Below, in pieces: positions 49,001 to 56,386 of a stretch of 57,136 nucleotides of DNA. The notes under the pieces were generated by a model that saw nothing but the letters and a program-made list of their open reading frames with translations, did no database searches and was not told the origin of the DNA. Both the position numbers and the translations under genes were made by a program. How positions within the stretch are numbered: the first letter of the stretch is position 1; every line of letters begins with the position of its first letter. Origin of the DNA: a virus; the IMG/VR virus record IMGVR_UViG_3300005965_000101, positions 1 to 57,136 of that record; one strand, given 5' to 3'.

Positions 49001-52000
49001 TACCTGTAATCTTCCCCCTCGAATATAATCATAAAGATCATAAGCTGAAACTCCGTTTCTTTCGCTAGCTGATACTTCATAGATATATTCTTTAAACCTT
49101 TCGGCAAGAGTATCCTGTTTGGTGAAGACCTCATTTTCCCCTTTGTAGTAATTATAAATTTCTGTTTTTGTTTCTCCAAAGGAAAACTCCTGGGTGAAAT
49201 CAGAAGTGGGGGTGAATTCTACCTCTGAAACCTCTTTGGGCTTTGGAAGGACTTCAGTTAATTTTTTCTTTTGCCATGATCTTTGTTCTTCAGAAATGTC
49301 CTCTTTTTCAAGCTGCTCAAGTTTTTCGTAAATATCACCCTGAAGATAATTAAAATCGTTATAAAGCTCGCCTTTGTATTGACTTACTGTCTTACTTGGG
49401 GAATATTTGTTTTTTGGCAGAGTTCCATCAACCTGCGTATCAGCCCATAGCTTATACTCCTCTTTGGAAATTTTTTGCTCAGGAACATAAGGAGTGTATT
49501 CAATTGTTTGTATATTGCTTTTTTCCGGGGTCGTTTTTTTCGCACTTGTTTTTTGCGGCTGTTGCTTCTGCTCCAGTTTTTTAGTTTCTAGCTTTGCTTT
49601 AACTGTTTCTCTGATATCTTTTTCAGAAGTGTCTATTTTTTCAACCGCTGTCTTGTCGCCTTTTACATAAGTTTCCTCTTTGCCGAACCTGTTCTTCCTG
49701 GTTTCAGTTTGCCCTAAGATTTTTTCAGGGCTTTCTTTAAACCAGTTATCATTAATAATTCTTTTTGAGAGGGTCAGGTCTTTTTCTTTCCTGAGAACAA
49801 TAATATCAGTACCTATGGTTGTGGTATCAAACATTTTTTCAGGAAGCCTGTAAGCGTCAACAAGTTTTGCCTGATTACTTATTTTCGCTTTAGTTGTACT
49901 ATAAGCCCCCTTTAGGAAAGAACTTGGAACAATATAAACAAGGATCCCGTTTTCTTTTAGTATATCCAGTCCACGCTTAATAAAATATTCCTCTATTTTA
50001 GCAATGCCCTGCCCTTCGCCCATTCCTTTATATCTGCCTGAATACTGCCCGTAAGGAGGGTTCCCGATAACAATGTCGTATTCAGGAGTTACATTTTTAA
50101 CCGGCCTGTTAACTTTGTTATCAATAAACTTTTCCTGAAATTCCCCGACGTTAACATCTATTCCGGGATATAAAAGCTCTGCTATTTTTGCGCTTACCGG
50201 GTTCATTTCATAAGAATCAAACTTTATTCCAGCCGGAGCATGTTCTACAAACCTTCCAATTCCAACACTTGGCTCAAGAGCTTTAGCCTCAGATGTTTCC
50301 ACATACTGCCTTACAATACCCCACATTTTTTTAACGACATTATCAGGAGTATAATATTCAGATAAAAGCCCTCTACCGCTTGCCCCCTGTTTTTCTAAGC
50401 CGCCTGCGCCAGAATATTTTTTAAGAAAATCTTTTATTTCTTTTGGGAGTTTGTCATATTTTTTGTATTCTTCAGAATTAACAAAATCCTCAATAGCCTT
50501 ATTGAGCTCAACCTGATTTTTATATTCTTTTTCAATTATTCCTCGGTGTTCGGAACGTATCCCGGTTCTGTCTGAAGGTCTGATTCCAGAAATGCCGCTG
50601 CCTGTGTCAATGTCAGGTTGTTTTTCTCCATCATTGGTTTGAGCATCTTCATCAGATATTCCGGGTTTCTTTCCTGAATCCTGCTCAGGTGCGGAAACTT
50701 GTCTTTGTCGAGTTTTTCCATATTCTATGCCCTCTGTTTTTTTATCATTATAACCGATGTTTTCTTGGTTTTCACTATTTTTACTTATATCCTCACGTTC
50801 AGCTTCCTGTTTCTTACTTGGTGGCACTGTTCCGACGATAATCTCTCCGACAGTTTCTTCTCGGTCTTGTTCTGACTTCTCCTTGTTAACGGCTGTATTA
50901 TTCTTAGCGGTTGACAGTTTATCTTCATTTATCTCCTCCATTAAATCGTTATAGACCAATCCCAAATTCTGTTTGTTTAAATTTCCGCCATCAAGAAAAT
51001 GTCTGTAAAGCTCAAGGGAATCTTTGTCTGAAAAATCTTCTGCCAATTTTTCTGCAAGTTTAGTTTTAGACTCTCTCTCTAAGTCAATAATAGAATTCTG
51101 CTTGTCAGAGTTTTTTAACCTTGTTATTAATTTTTCATCTTGTTTTAACAGGTCAATAAGTTGTTGGTTTTTGTCGCTTACATCACTCTCGCTGGGTTGT
51201 ACTTTATTCTGCGTTTTCTCATTCTGAATACTTGGAACTCCTTGAACGACATTATCTCCACCTCGTTCGTTTTCTTGTTCTTGCGAAGTCTTGCTATTGG
51301 GTCTTTGTAACTGGGGTTCGGCCTGAACGCCTGATACATTCTTACTCTTGTCTTTGTCATTTTTTCTTTCCCTCGCTAAATTTTCAATATCTTGATCTGA
51401 AACATTTTGGTCATTAAGCAACCCTATTAATTCATCATCAGGAATTACGTCTGAATATGGATTACTTTCAATAGACTCTATCTCCGCACCCTTCTGTGCC
51501 GTCTCATCAATAACAACATCCTGCTCTTGAAAATCATCCATTTCAGGCTGTATAGCATCCTGTACACTTTTAAGCGTTTTTTCACTTCCATAATTAAATT
51601 CAGGTATTTCCGCTGGTACTGGATTAACTCGCTGCCTGTTTTTATAGAAATTCCTAAGGCCAGAAAAACCAACCTGCTTAAGTTCATTCCTGAATTCTTC
51701 ATATTCAGACTCACTTAATTCCCCCTTTAAATAGTCCCTCCACCCTGGGTATGTATTAAACTGGTTTGCATTTTCAGCATATAGCCTGTATTCATCAGGA
51801 ATACGTTTTCTTTGCGGCTTGCCCTTTACCGGAACATACTCTACCCCCTCATCTGGAGGGCTGTCGATAAATTGATTTTCTAAATAAACACCGTCAGACG
51901 GAGCAGGTTTTTTAAAATTCTTCTGGTTCTGCACCTGTTCAAGGCTGACAGTTTCACTAGAGTAGAAAGTGTCGAGAGCATCTCTGGCGAATAACTCCTC

Positions 52001-53344
52001 TTCAACCCAGATTAAATCCTCAAGCAGGGCTTTGTCTGATTCTTCGACTGTGCCTTCTGTTAAAGATTTTCTTAGTTCCCCTACATTTCCGTATTTATTG
52101 TCTATATGGCTTTTAATATTGTTTCTTTCTTCATTAAGAAGGTCAATTTCAGACTGTTCCTGCTCAAGCTGTTGTTTTAGTTTCTCGGATTCTTCAAGTC
52201 CGGCATATTCCTGCTCTTCTATAATATTATCAACAGTATTAGGACTTTTATCCTGGTCATAGGGATCCTGAACAACATCTTCAATATTTAAACCTTTTGT
52301 CTGTGCCTGCGGTTTTTGGTACTGCGCCCGTGGTAGCCTTTCAATCTCTTTTTCCTGAAATTCTTTAGTAGGTGTTTGTGCTTCAGTTAAAACATGTCCG
52401 CCTGCGCCTAATCCTAAACCTGCTAAAAACCCAGCGGCAGCCGATGAAGGAACACCATTTATGGGGCTTGTCTCAATCCCGGCTATTTTATCAACAATAT
52501 TAGCAGTTATTTGCTGGGCAGATTCTTCTAAAGATTCTTCGCCAGCAGTTTTAAAACTGCCGCCAAGGATAGAAAATCCTTTTTGAATCAAAGTTTTAAC
52601 TTCTGTTTTTGCCATTTCTTTTGTGGCTTCACTAGTGAAAAGTTTTTTAAACACAGGGACAGCACCCATAATATTTTCTAGTTTTCCTGATATAATACCT
52701 TCTCCTATTGCTAAAGGAGCGGCTTTCTCAGGCTCAATTCCATGTTCGCTAACAAGTCTGTTATATGATTCTCCTGCCAGCTGAGGATATAAAGAGACTC
52801 CCCCACTTGCGCCAGCAGCTAAAACCATAGGAAGGTTTTCTGTTGTGTACTTGCCTATAGTGGGAAATATAGAACCAGGTTTATCCAAGAAAGCTTGTCC
52901 TGCTTTCCCTAAATTCCCCTGTGCTATCTGCTCAGCAATTTCAGTATTAGGGGTTTCAAGGTGTTTATTTTTTGCCAATTCTGATAGTTGGTTTCCTGCC
53001 ATCTCTGTAATGGCAGGTCCTTCAGGTGCCAGAGGGTTAATTTTATTAAGGGCTGTTATCCCTTGAAGAAGCCCACTTCCAGTGTTTAAGGCTCCACGAG
53101 TAAAGTCTTTTGTTGTATTAGCAATAGTGTTAGTTACTGGATTTTCATAGGTGGAGACTGCAAGTTTTTCTACAGGGTTTAAATTTGCGTACGGGTCAAC
53201 AGGCTGCTTAACTTGTTGTGGTTCATAGTCATCAGAAAACTTTGTATCTGCAAATAAATCGAAATCCTTTTCGGATTTCTTTTTCTTTTTTTTATTAGAG
53301 CTTGCTTCAAACTCCGTGCCATCAAACAAATCGAATTCTGCCAT
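43088..53344 (-). CDS. 3418-residue polyvalent protein: methylase, SNF2-type helicase, metallopeptidase, virion domains
   Basis: Residues 1-340: Gly/Ala-rich ejection-like part; 340-950: charged, disordered. About 960-1230: N6-adenine-type methylase with 'VIGNPPYGQYSG' (about 1095). About 1540-2080: SNF2-like helicase with 'FGAEVGVGKTLAS' (about 1550), DEAHNF (about 1707) and 'QIIGRVWRQGNAYEKV' (about 2035). 2130-2290: coiled coil. 'NTLIHELTHIWQF' (about 2372): zinc metallopeptidase. The C-terminal 900 residues are helical with a membrane-prone stretch 'FFMMLFGVPKDLVIDWLL' (about 3195). Such polyvalent proteins are thought to be injected with the genome and to counter restriction. The frame is unbroken over 10.2 kb. 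Confidence 0.9.
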   Translation of the reverse strand: MAEFDLFDGTEFEASSNKKKKKKSEKDFDLFADTKFSDDYEPQQVKQPVDPYANLNPVEKLAVSTYENPVTNTIANTTKDFTRGALNTGSGLLQGITALNKINPLAPEGPAITEMAGNQLSELAKNKHLETPNTEIAEQIAQGNLGKAGQAFLDKPGSIFPTIGKYTTENLPMVLAAGASGGVSLYPQLAGESYNRLVSEHGIEPEKAAPLAIGEGIISGKLENIMGAVPVFKKLFTSEATKEMAKTEVKTLIQKGFSILGGSFKTAGEESLEESAQQITANIVDKIAGIETSPINGVPSSAAAGFLAGLGLGAGGHVLTEAQTPTKEFQEKEIERLPRAQYQKPQAQTKGLNIEDVVQDPYDQDKSPNTVDNIIEEQEYAGLEESEKLKQQLEQEQSEIDLLNEERNNIKSHIDNKYGNVGELRKSLTEGTVEESDKALLEDLIWVEEELFARDALDTFYSSETVSLEQVQNQKNFKKPAPSDGVYLENQFIDSPPDEGVEYVPVKGKPQRKRIPDEYRLYAENANQFNTYPGWRDYLKGELSESEYEEFRNELKQVGFSGLRNFYKNRQRVNPVPAEIPEFNYGSEKTLKSVQDAIQPEMDDFQEQDVVIDETAQKGAEIESIESNPYSDVIPDDELIGLLNDQNVSDQDIENLARERKNDKDKSKNVSGVQAEPQLQRPNSKTSQEQENERGGDNVVQGVPSIQNEKTQNKVQPSESDVSDKNQQLIDLLKQDEKLITRLKNSDKQNSIIDLERESKTKLAEKLAEDFSDKDSLELYRHFLDGGNLNKQNLGLVYNDLMEEINEDKLSTAKNNTAVNKEKSEQDREETVGEIIVGTVPPSKKQEAEREDISKNSENQENIGYNDKKTEGIEYGKTRQRQVSAPEQDSGKKPGISDEDAQTNDGEKQPDIDTGSGISGIRPSDRTGIRSEHRGIIEKEYKNQVELNKAIEDFVNSEEYKKYDKLPKEIKDFLKKYSGAGGLEKQGASGRGLLSEYYTPDNVVKKMWGIVRQYVETSEAKALEPSVGIGRFVEHAPAGIKFDSYEMNPVSAKIAELLYPGIDVNVGEFQEKFIDNKVNRPVKNVTPEYDIVIGNPPYGQYSGRYKGMGEGQGIAKIEEYFIKRGLDILKENGILVYIVPSSFLKGAYSTTKAKISNQAKLVDAYRLPEKMFDTTTIGTDIIVLRKEKDLTLSKRIINDNWFKESPEKILGQTETRKNRFGKEETYVKGDKTAVEKIDTSEKDIRETVKAKLETKKLEQKQQPQKTSAKKTTPEKSNIQTIEYTPYVPEQKISKEEYKLWADTQVDGTLPKNKYSPSKTVSQYKGELYNDFNYLQGDIYEKLEQLEKEDISEEQRSWQKKKLTEVLPKPKEVSEVEFTPTSDFTQEFSFGETKTEIYNYYKGENEVFTKQDTLAERFKEYIYEVSASERNGVSAYDLYDYIRGGRLQVKTYGNEEQKAAQKVDKLTKIKNTADKLFNDYINTQLTREEKQKLRSEWNRKFNNRYVPDFKKIPLMVKELNSEFYEKTLNLLDVQTEAINFMTNTGVGLFGAEVGVGKTLASIVATVQNMQMGRCKKPLILVPKQVKDNWIREIKELFPNMQVNDVGNLSKFNGEIKEGSLTVATYEALGNMWYDETLHKTEDGETFRTGQIRELIDELFRVGTDFNKSSTERGREQLKEDIEKMIGIAEKGNKKQFTINELGFDHITVDEAHNFRNLFRQAKAHGRDNNAYQSVGRGGNPSARAARLFLLVQHILKQNNNRNVFMATATPFNNSPLEVFNMLSFIAKDKLDKMGLYNVYQFMESYADMTADWVVDSDNNVAYSQVVKGFKNAGSLRNLIKSAMLIRSADDAGVQRPEKVVDKVVLEPSQGQLDLISKFEEEAVNSDEDGAILKKINQARATTLSPDIAENNLEVSPEEFVENSPKLEYVAKTVQTMKNQDPQTSQLIYFPLGLKFIPKLKQYFVDKGIFKADEVAVISSQVKDDKIPEITDSFNDPKGKVKLIIGTQKIKEGMNLNKNTSALYIPFIDWNPTDFIQIIGRVWRQGNAYEKVRIVTPLLKNSSDPFMFQKLDEKTSRINNIMDENKEYIDTGELNTAEEKLNMISLPDKKVKMFESIERQSISNRKAELEGRKETIEYYANEYEKAEDSKKWYKSEVEKFQEQKSKLSPEDEMEFNRLEKRLQANKKELKKTEKRLKGLDSILKRLDIDIKKQEKLIEDIDQELESLKKQEENLEETKKKKLADYEQQYKKQQASKKPLDDFVEEFKEAIKESTVRKKNTYLSIGEEYSKPKEVYLNKKAIEKLKNGEIESATVDEIVQDSVIKDVFADFKNIKVKKLTEKDIYTKKGAASKTHKEIAINIDKLSNEDIQNTLIHELTHIWQFNQDSLQIKLDDFIYKINKKYFKNYNLYKNNRLERHAREMVFLLNEIINGERDGKTFTDPKRSIAFAYNRSRHSLGERQRSEFNGRRGIQDSGKETSRDRRKRRGSIYIGEPSSWEEIKGRIVKTFNSAKEALAEFLKFSYNPGQYFIAKARGKAHIVKGQPQRQTGDDIYSQNINTQLDLEDANSLAARIKNSLIEFGKDSRLLYDRLFLPIDTRLHRISPMLQNKVRRFTFDLLQMTKKDDAVITPFLKKSKEMEMEDFLTFDLALKNGDVDKINEIVEKYGIQKEYNVVKGLLEELHDQAILAGIDVGFIDNYYPRMIKNNKLDAYLEYFEKLARQEEIDIKKQVLDPSEAKYSLIKKELKENDKYKNWNTEEKAKFINSKIRGFGKNNILLNRPGQLRSSRKIETLTPEMNLFYKPFTEALAHYVPTTRKSIEERQFFGGENENIRKLRNTLKQKKNTLYEVKKRTPGQAKGKEITRLNYEFYGLKAKLENNKNNPDEKIVEKIKERIEKMEKQIRYIKRAKPEKVKEIVLKRLVNDTRKTQEEIQEEILNNDEFNVENSIGAMVNNMVNEGVIYAKDERIVRELLLSKFNFGKVTGATAALRDLGYIGTLNDFGNTIVQFGDMGLAFYKNGFLDSVKGITERQKITREDLGLETIAEEFKTKTALSETVNKLFKIIGFDAIDSLGKNTLMNGYIAKAKRQAKLNSPELNKKLKTLFGKEAEQAKQDLINDKRTDRVLFLAFDSLADIQPITLDQLPEVYAKGGIYRLAYMLKTYTLKILDVVRRDVRMKITDGVKTKNKKLIVEGLKNLALLQFFMMLFGVPKDLVIDWLLGRDVDIPETVLDNILLFIVLNRYTIKKAGRDGIGSTFVDYVTPPTASMADTAVRDSKRIASGKANPKDVYFWNYIPVIGRPWYWRFGGGKTRAFKDKNSKRMHSAIDAYFKGDMKKYKKLKKEILDSGYYKDESTYLSTINGMITREINGELEKAAKDYLDGKMSQYNNKKKNVLEKYYNGNEDEYLADINNILDRMEEKEK

Positions 53345-53346
53345 TT

Positions 53347-54357
53347 TTATAAACCTGCTCTCCCTGTTTTCCTGCCGCTTTTAGAAATATCCAGTTCCTT
53401 CATAGGATCAACCCCGAATATTTCAATAAACTTTGCCCTGCCTGTTTCTATTTTTTCTTGACTTCCTTCTTGATAAGCTTGTAAAAACTGCGAAAGAGCT
53501 TTTCTGTAATTAGGCATATTCTCCGGCTTTTTAGCTTTAGCCTCTCCATATTTAGCAGGATTTTTCATCCTGTCCATTTCAAGGTTAGTTTTTTGGTTAA
53601 GCTTTTGTCGTCTGCCTATTAAAGAGTTTGTTCTTTCTTCAAAATCTTCTTCTCTAGCGATGTTGTGCCTTTTCTTTTCACTTGCGCCCATCCAGTCATT
53701 AAAAGACTGCCTCTGTTCATCGACAGGAATTGCGTTCAACTTGCCCAACTGTGAGAAATTAGGAGCCTGCTCAGGGGTAACATTATTTAAAACTCCGCCC
53801 ATTTGTCCCTGAGCTGCGGTTGCGTTAATATCCTTCAGGACATCTTTGTTGTAAATTCCCCTGGGATTTTCAGGGAGTTTAACCCCTAACTGTTCAGCTT
53901 TTTGTTTGGTGTATTCATCAGTTCCAATACTTTCAGCGTCTAATTCGTAAGAATTTAATATCTGCGCATTTCTTGTAGCCTGAGTAAGAATATCATCAGC
54001 CATTTGGGTGTAAAGCTTTAGATTCACGGCATCGGCTTCTTTTTTCCATTTATTCCTTGCCTGCTGAGATTTGTTCCATCCATAAGTCATGCCCGTAGCC
54101 ATACCCGCAAGAATAGTATCACCCCTGTTAAAGTCATCAGAAAACAATGCGCCTATTCCTGCGCCCATTGCTCCTGAAAGAAGGGTGTTAGCAATAGGGT
54201 GTTCTGCTTCTGCCGGTTGTTTAGGAGTACTAAACCCTGTCATTTTGCCAGCCTGATTATAAGCATCATAAACCTGTTGTGCAGGGTCTTTTGAATCCTG
54301 CAACTGCTTCGCCATTTGTTGATATGCCAGATTTCCTAAATTAGCCTCTTTAACCAT
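53347..54357 (-). CDS. Ejection-type internal virion protein
   Basis: 336 residues. Gly/Ala stretch 'LLSGAMGAGIGALF' (about 58-71) and 'GDTILAGMATGMTYGW' (about 77-92) could cross a membrane after ejection. The remainder is helical and charged ('RTNSLIGRRQKLNQKTNLEM'). It ends 3 bases before the giant gene. The cluster of such Gly-rich proteins before the giant protein resembles the ejectosome genes of T7- and P22-like phages. Assignment from composition and context. Confidence 0.68.
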   Translation of the reverse strand: MVKEANLGNLAYQQMAKQLQDSKDPAQQVYDAYNQAGKMTGFSTPKQPAEAEHPIANTLLSGAMGAGIGALFSDDFNRGDTILAGMATGMTYGWNKSQQARNKWKKEADAVNLKLYTQMADDILTQATRNAQILNSYELDAESIGTDEYTKQKAEQLGVKLPENPRGIYNKDVLKDINATAAQGQMGGVLNNVTPEQAPNFSQLGKLNAIPVDEQRQSFNDWMGASEKKRHNIAREEDFEERTNSLIGRRQKLNQKTNLEMDRMKNPAKYGEAKAKKPENMPNYRKALSQFLQAYQEGSQEKIETGRAKFIEIFGVDPMKELDISKSGRKTGRAGL

Positions 54358-54716
54358 TAATACATTCTTCCGCTTGTTCCACCGCCCATTAAACTACTCA
54401 GAAGCCCTAAACCTCCGCCAATATAACTTCCTGTCTTGCTGCCTTTATCCCCAAAAGCTCCGCCTATAAGAGAACCCAGTCCAGCACCCTGTAATCCTCC
54501 CCTAATGGAATTCCCGAAAGGCAGTTGTCCGATTATTCCGCCTAAAGGTCCGTAAGATTGTGGCATTTGTGGTGCAATACTGTTTTGCTCAGGAGAAATA
54601 ATCCCGTTAGACATCTGTCCTAACATGCCAAGCCCCATACCGACAGGGGTTCCACCTATGCCCTTATTCGTATTGTTCATCAGCATTCCTGCTCCGGTAT
54701 TGTTTAAAAAGTTCAT
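54357..54716 (-). CDS. Gly-rich small virion protein
   Basis: 119 residues, about a third Gly, with Met and Leu, for example 'GIIGQLPFGNSIRGGLQGAG' and 'KTGSYIGGGLGLLSSLMGGG'. No charged core. Overlaps both neighbours (ATGA upstream; one base downstream). Probably an ejection protein that lines a channel or coats the portal tunnel; inference from composition. Confidence 0.65.
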   Translation of the reverse strand: MNFLNNTGAGMLMNNTNKGIGGTPVGMGLGMLGQMSNGIISPEQNSIAPQMPQSYGPLGGIIGQLPFGNSIRGGLQGAGLGSLIGGAFGDKGSKTGSYIGGGLGLLSSLMGGGTSGRMY

Positions 54717-55576
54717 TTCTGACCTCCAAAATATTCAAATTTATGCGGTTCAATATAATTACATTTTTCAGACACATTCCTAACCATCTTCCCTGTTTTA
54801 GGGCATTTCACCATATCAGGGTTTCTTTTGCTTATGCAGTTAAAGCAGGTTTCAAAATAATCGGGGTTATAAGTCATATCCCTGTATTGACCACGGAATA
54901 TTTTTACACCTTCCATGCTTTTTGGCCTGTCTGCTTCACCCCTGTAATACCTATACTTATTCCACGGCAAATTGTTTTCGTTTGTGTATTTCCACAAATC
55001 TTCATCTGTCCAGTCTTTTAACGGGAATATCCAGTCCGGTGCATTATCGTTTTCCTGAATATAAGTATTAAGCTCGATGCTGTCATAAAAAACATCCGTG
55101 TCGCTTGACTTATGCCCGACAAAGCAACAATCCCAGGGGAAGGAAAACCTCCCCTTGGGCTTGAGTAAAATATCATTCAGGGCACATAGAAACGGACTGT
55201 CAGAAGACTGAGGAGTAATTATCCCTGTAGGAATAACATAAAACCTTATTAATTCAGGATTTAAACTACAATCGTGATAATTGACTATTTCTATTTCTTC
55301 GGTTTCATCATCAAGAAAGGTGGACTGAACTGCGCATTGGAAAGGAGGGAAGTCATAAACAGTTAAATCCCAGTCCTGAATAAGCTTGTTTGCAAATTCG
55401 TATTTCCTTGGAAAGAAAGGCTCTTTGTGAAAAACAACCGGAATATCTGAAAACTGTCTGATTAAATGCAAAAGAACAATAGAATCTTTTCCGAAAGAAC
55501 TGAAAACCACAGGGTTTTTATACTCCTGCAACCCCTGTTGTATTAATTCTTTTGTTTTTTCTATCTTTGCCTGCAT
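54713..55576 (-). CDS. PP-loop ATPase (PAPS-reductase/CysD-like) inside the virion operon
   Basis: 287 residues. 'NPVVFSSFGKDSIVLLHLIR' is a PP-loop (SFGKDS variant of SGGKDS). 'VGHKSSDTDVF' and 'WIFPLKDWTDEDLWKYTNEN' are standard PAPS-reductase-like segments, and a four-Cys site (CFNC...CPKTGK...KC) closes the protein. It is translated with a Gly-rich virion protein on each side (overlaps of 1 and 4 bases). A second, different PP-loop enzyme is in the early operon. Possible roles are thio-modification of nucleic acid or targeting of a host defence; neither is shown. Confidence 0.85.
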   Translation of the reverse strand: MQAKIEKTKELIQQGLQEYKNPVVFSSFGKDSIVLLHLIRQFSDIPVVFHKEPFFPRKYEFANKLIQDWDLTVYDFPPFQCAVQSTFLDDETEEIEIVNYHDCSLNPELIRFYVIPTGIITPQSSDSPFLCALNDILLKPKGRFSFPWDCCFVGHKSSDTDVFYDSIELNTYIQENDNAPDWIFPLKDWTDEDLWKYTNENNLPWNKYRYYRGEADRPKSMEGVKIFRGQYRDMTYNPDYFETCFNCISKRNPDMVKCPKTGKMVRNVSEKCNYIEPHKFEYFGGQK

Positions 55577-56382
55577 TATAATAACGCTCCTACGCCTGTG
55601 ACCAGAGCACCGCCACCACTTGCTAACGCCCCTCCTGCGGCACCTAATCCTCCCATTAACGCACCACCTGCTCCAGCTGCCATTCCTCCAAGCGAACCAA
55701 GCCCGCCCATTATGGCTCCTCCCGCAGGAGCCATAATTCCCCCAAGTTTCCCTAATCCGCTCATTATCATAGGGGCTGCGGCAGAACCTAACTGTCCGGC
55801 AAATTGTCCCATAGCAGAGCCGCCTCCTCCGGCATAACCTCCCCCCATGCTTCCTAATGAGCCTAAGCCGCTAAAATTTGGGGACGGAACCGCCGCATTT
55901 CCTCCACCCCCTGAATAAGCATTAAGAAGGGCGATACCGGTATTAACATCATTATTATACAGTCCTACTCCTGTTTGTAAGGCTGTAAGAGCGTTTTGAT
56001 TGCGAAGGTCCTCATAATTGCTTTGTAAATTTGATTGCCTTGTTGCCTGATAAGATGACCCGAATTCTCTGTTTCCGGAAGAAGTATTGAATTCTTTTGA
56101 TGCCGCTTTGTACGCATCAGAATCAAGGTTGGAATTTAATCTTTTTTCAATTTCCTGTACATTAGGACTGTCAAAATTAATCCTTTCAAAATCAGGGAGC
56201 TCCCCCAGCATATCAGTAGCTTTAGGGATAGCAGTTTTTTTATATTCTGTCTGTAACGGAAGTAGTTTATGCCCTGCTTTCATATAAGGGAGTTGCGCCC
56301 TTGCGATCTGCATTTGAAGATCCATTGCCTGTTCTTGTTTGTCCTGAATTCTTCCTTCCCGTCCGCTTTTTGTTAATCCCAT
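55576..56382 (-). CDS. Ejection-type protein with Gly/Ala-rich membrane-prone C-terminus
   Basis: 268 residues. The N-terminal ~150 are helical and polar ('QEQAMDLQMQIARAQLPYMK', 'EIEKRLNSNLDSDAYKAASK'). Residues 155-268 are Gly/Ala/Met-rich repeats such as 'GGAIMGGLGSLGGMAAGAGG', suited to inserting in a membrane. This split layout resembles pore-forming ejection proteins (gp14/gp7-like). One-base overlap with the PP-loop gene. Confidence 0.68.
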   Translation of the reverse strand: MGLTKSGREGRIQDKQEQAMDLQMQIARAQLPYMKAGHKLLPLQTEYKKTAIPKATDMLGELPDFERINFDSPNVQEIEKRLNSNLDSDAYKAASKEFNTSSGNREFGSSYQATRQSNLQSNYEDLRNQNALTALQTGVGLYNNDVNTGIALLNAYSGGGGNAAVPSPNFSGLGSLGSMGGGYAGGGGSAMGQFAGQLGSAAAPMIMSGLGKLGGIMAPAGGAIMGGLGSLGGMAAGAGGALMGGLGAAGGALASGGGALVTGVGALL

Positions 56383-56386
56383 TTTA

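Noticed and set aside
43388-53066. Many plus-strand frames of 60-130 codons opposite the giant gene
   Set aside because: They lie antisense to an intact 3418-codon gene, lack ribosome-binding sites and have shadow-like composition.
55598-55837. Pro/Ala-rich plus-strand frame
   Set aside because: It is the complement of the Gly/Ala-rich end of the ejection-type protein; no ribosome-binding site.
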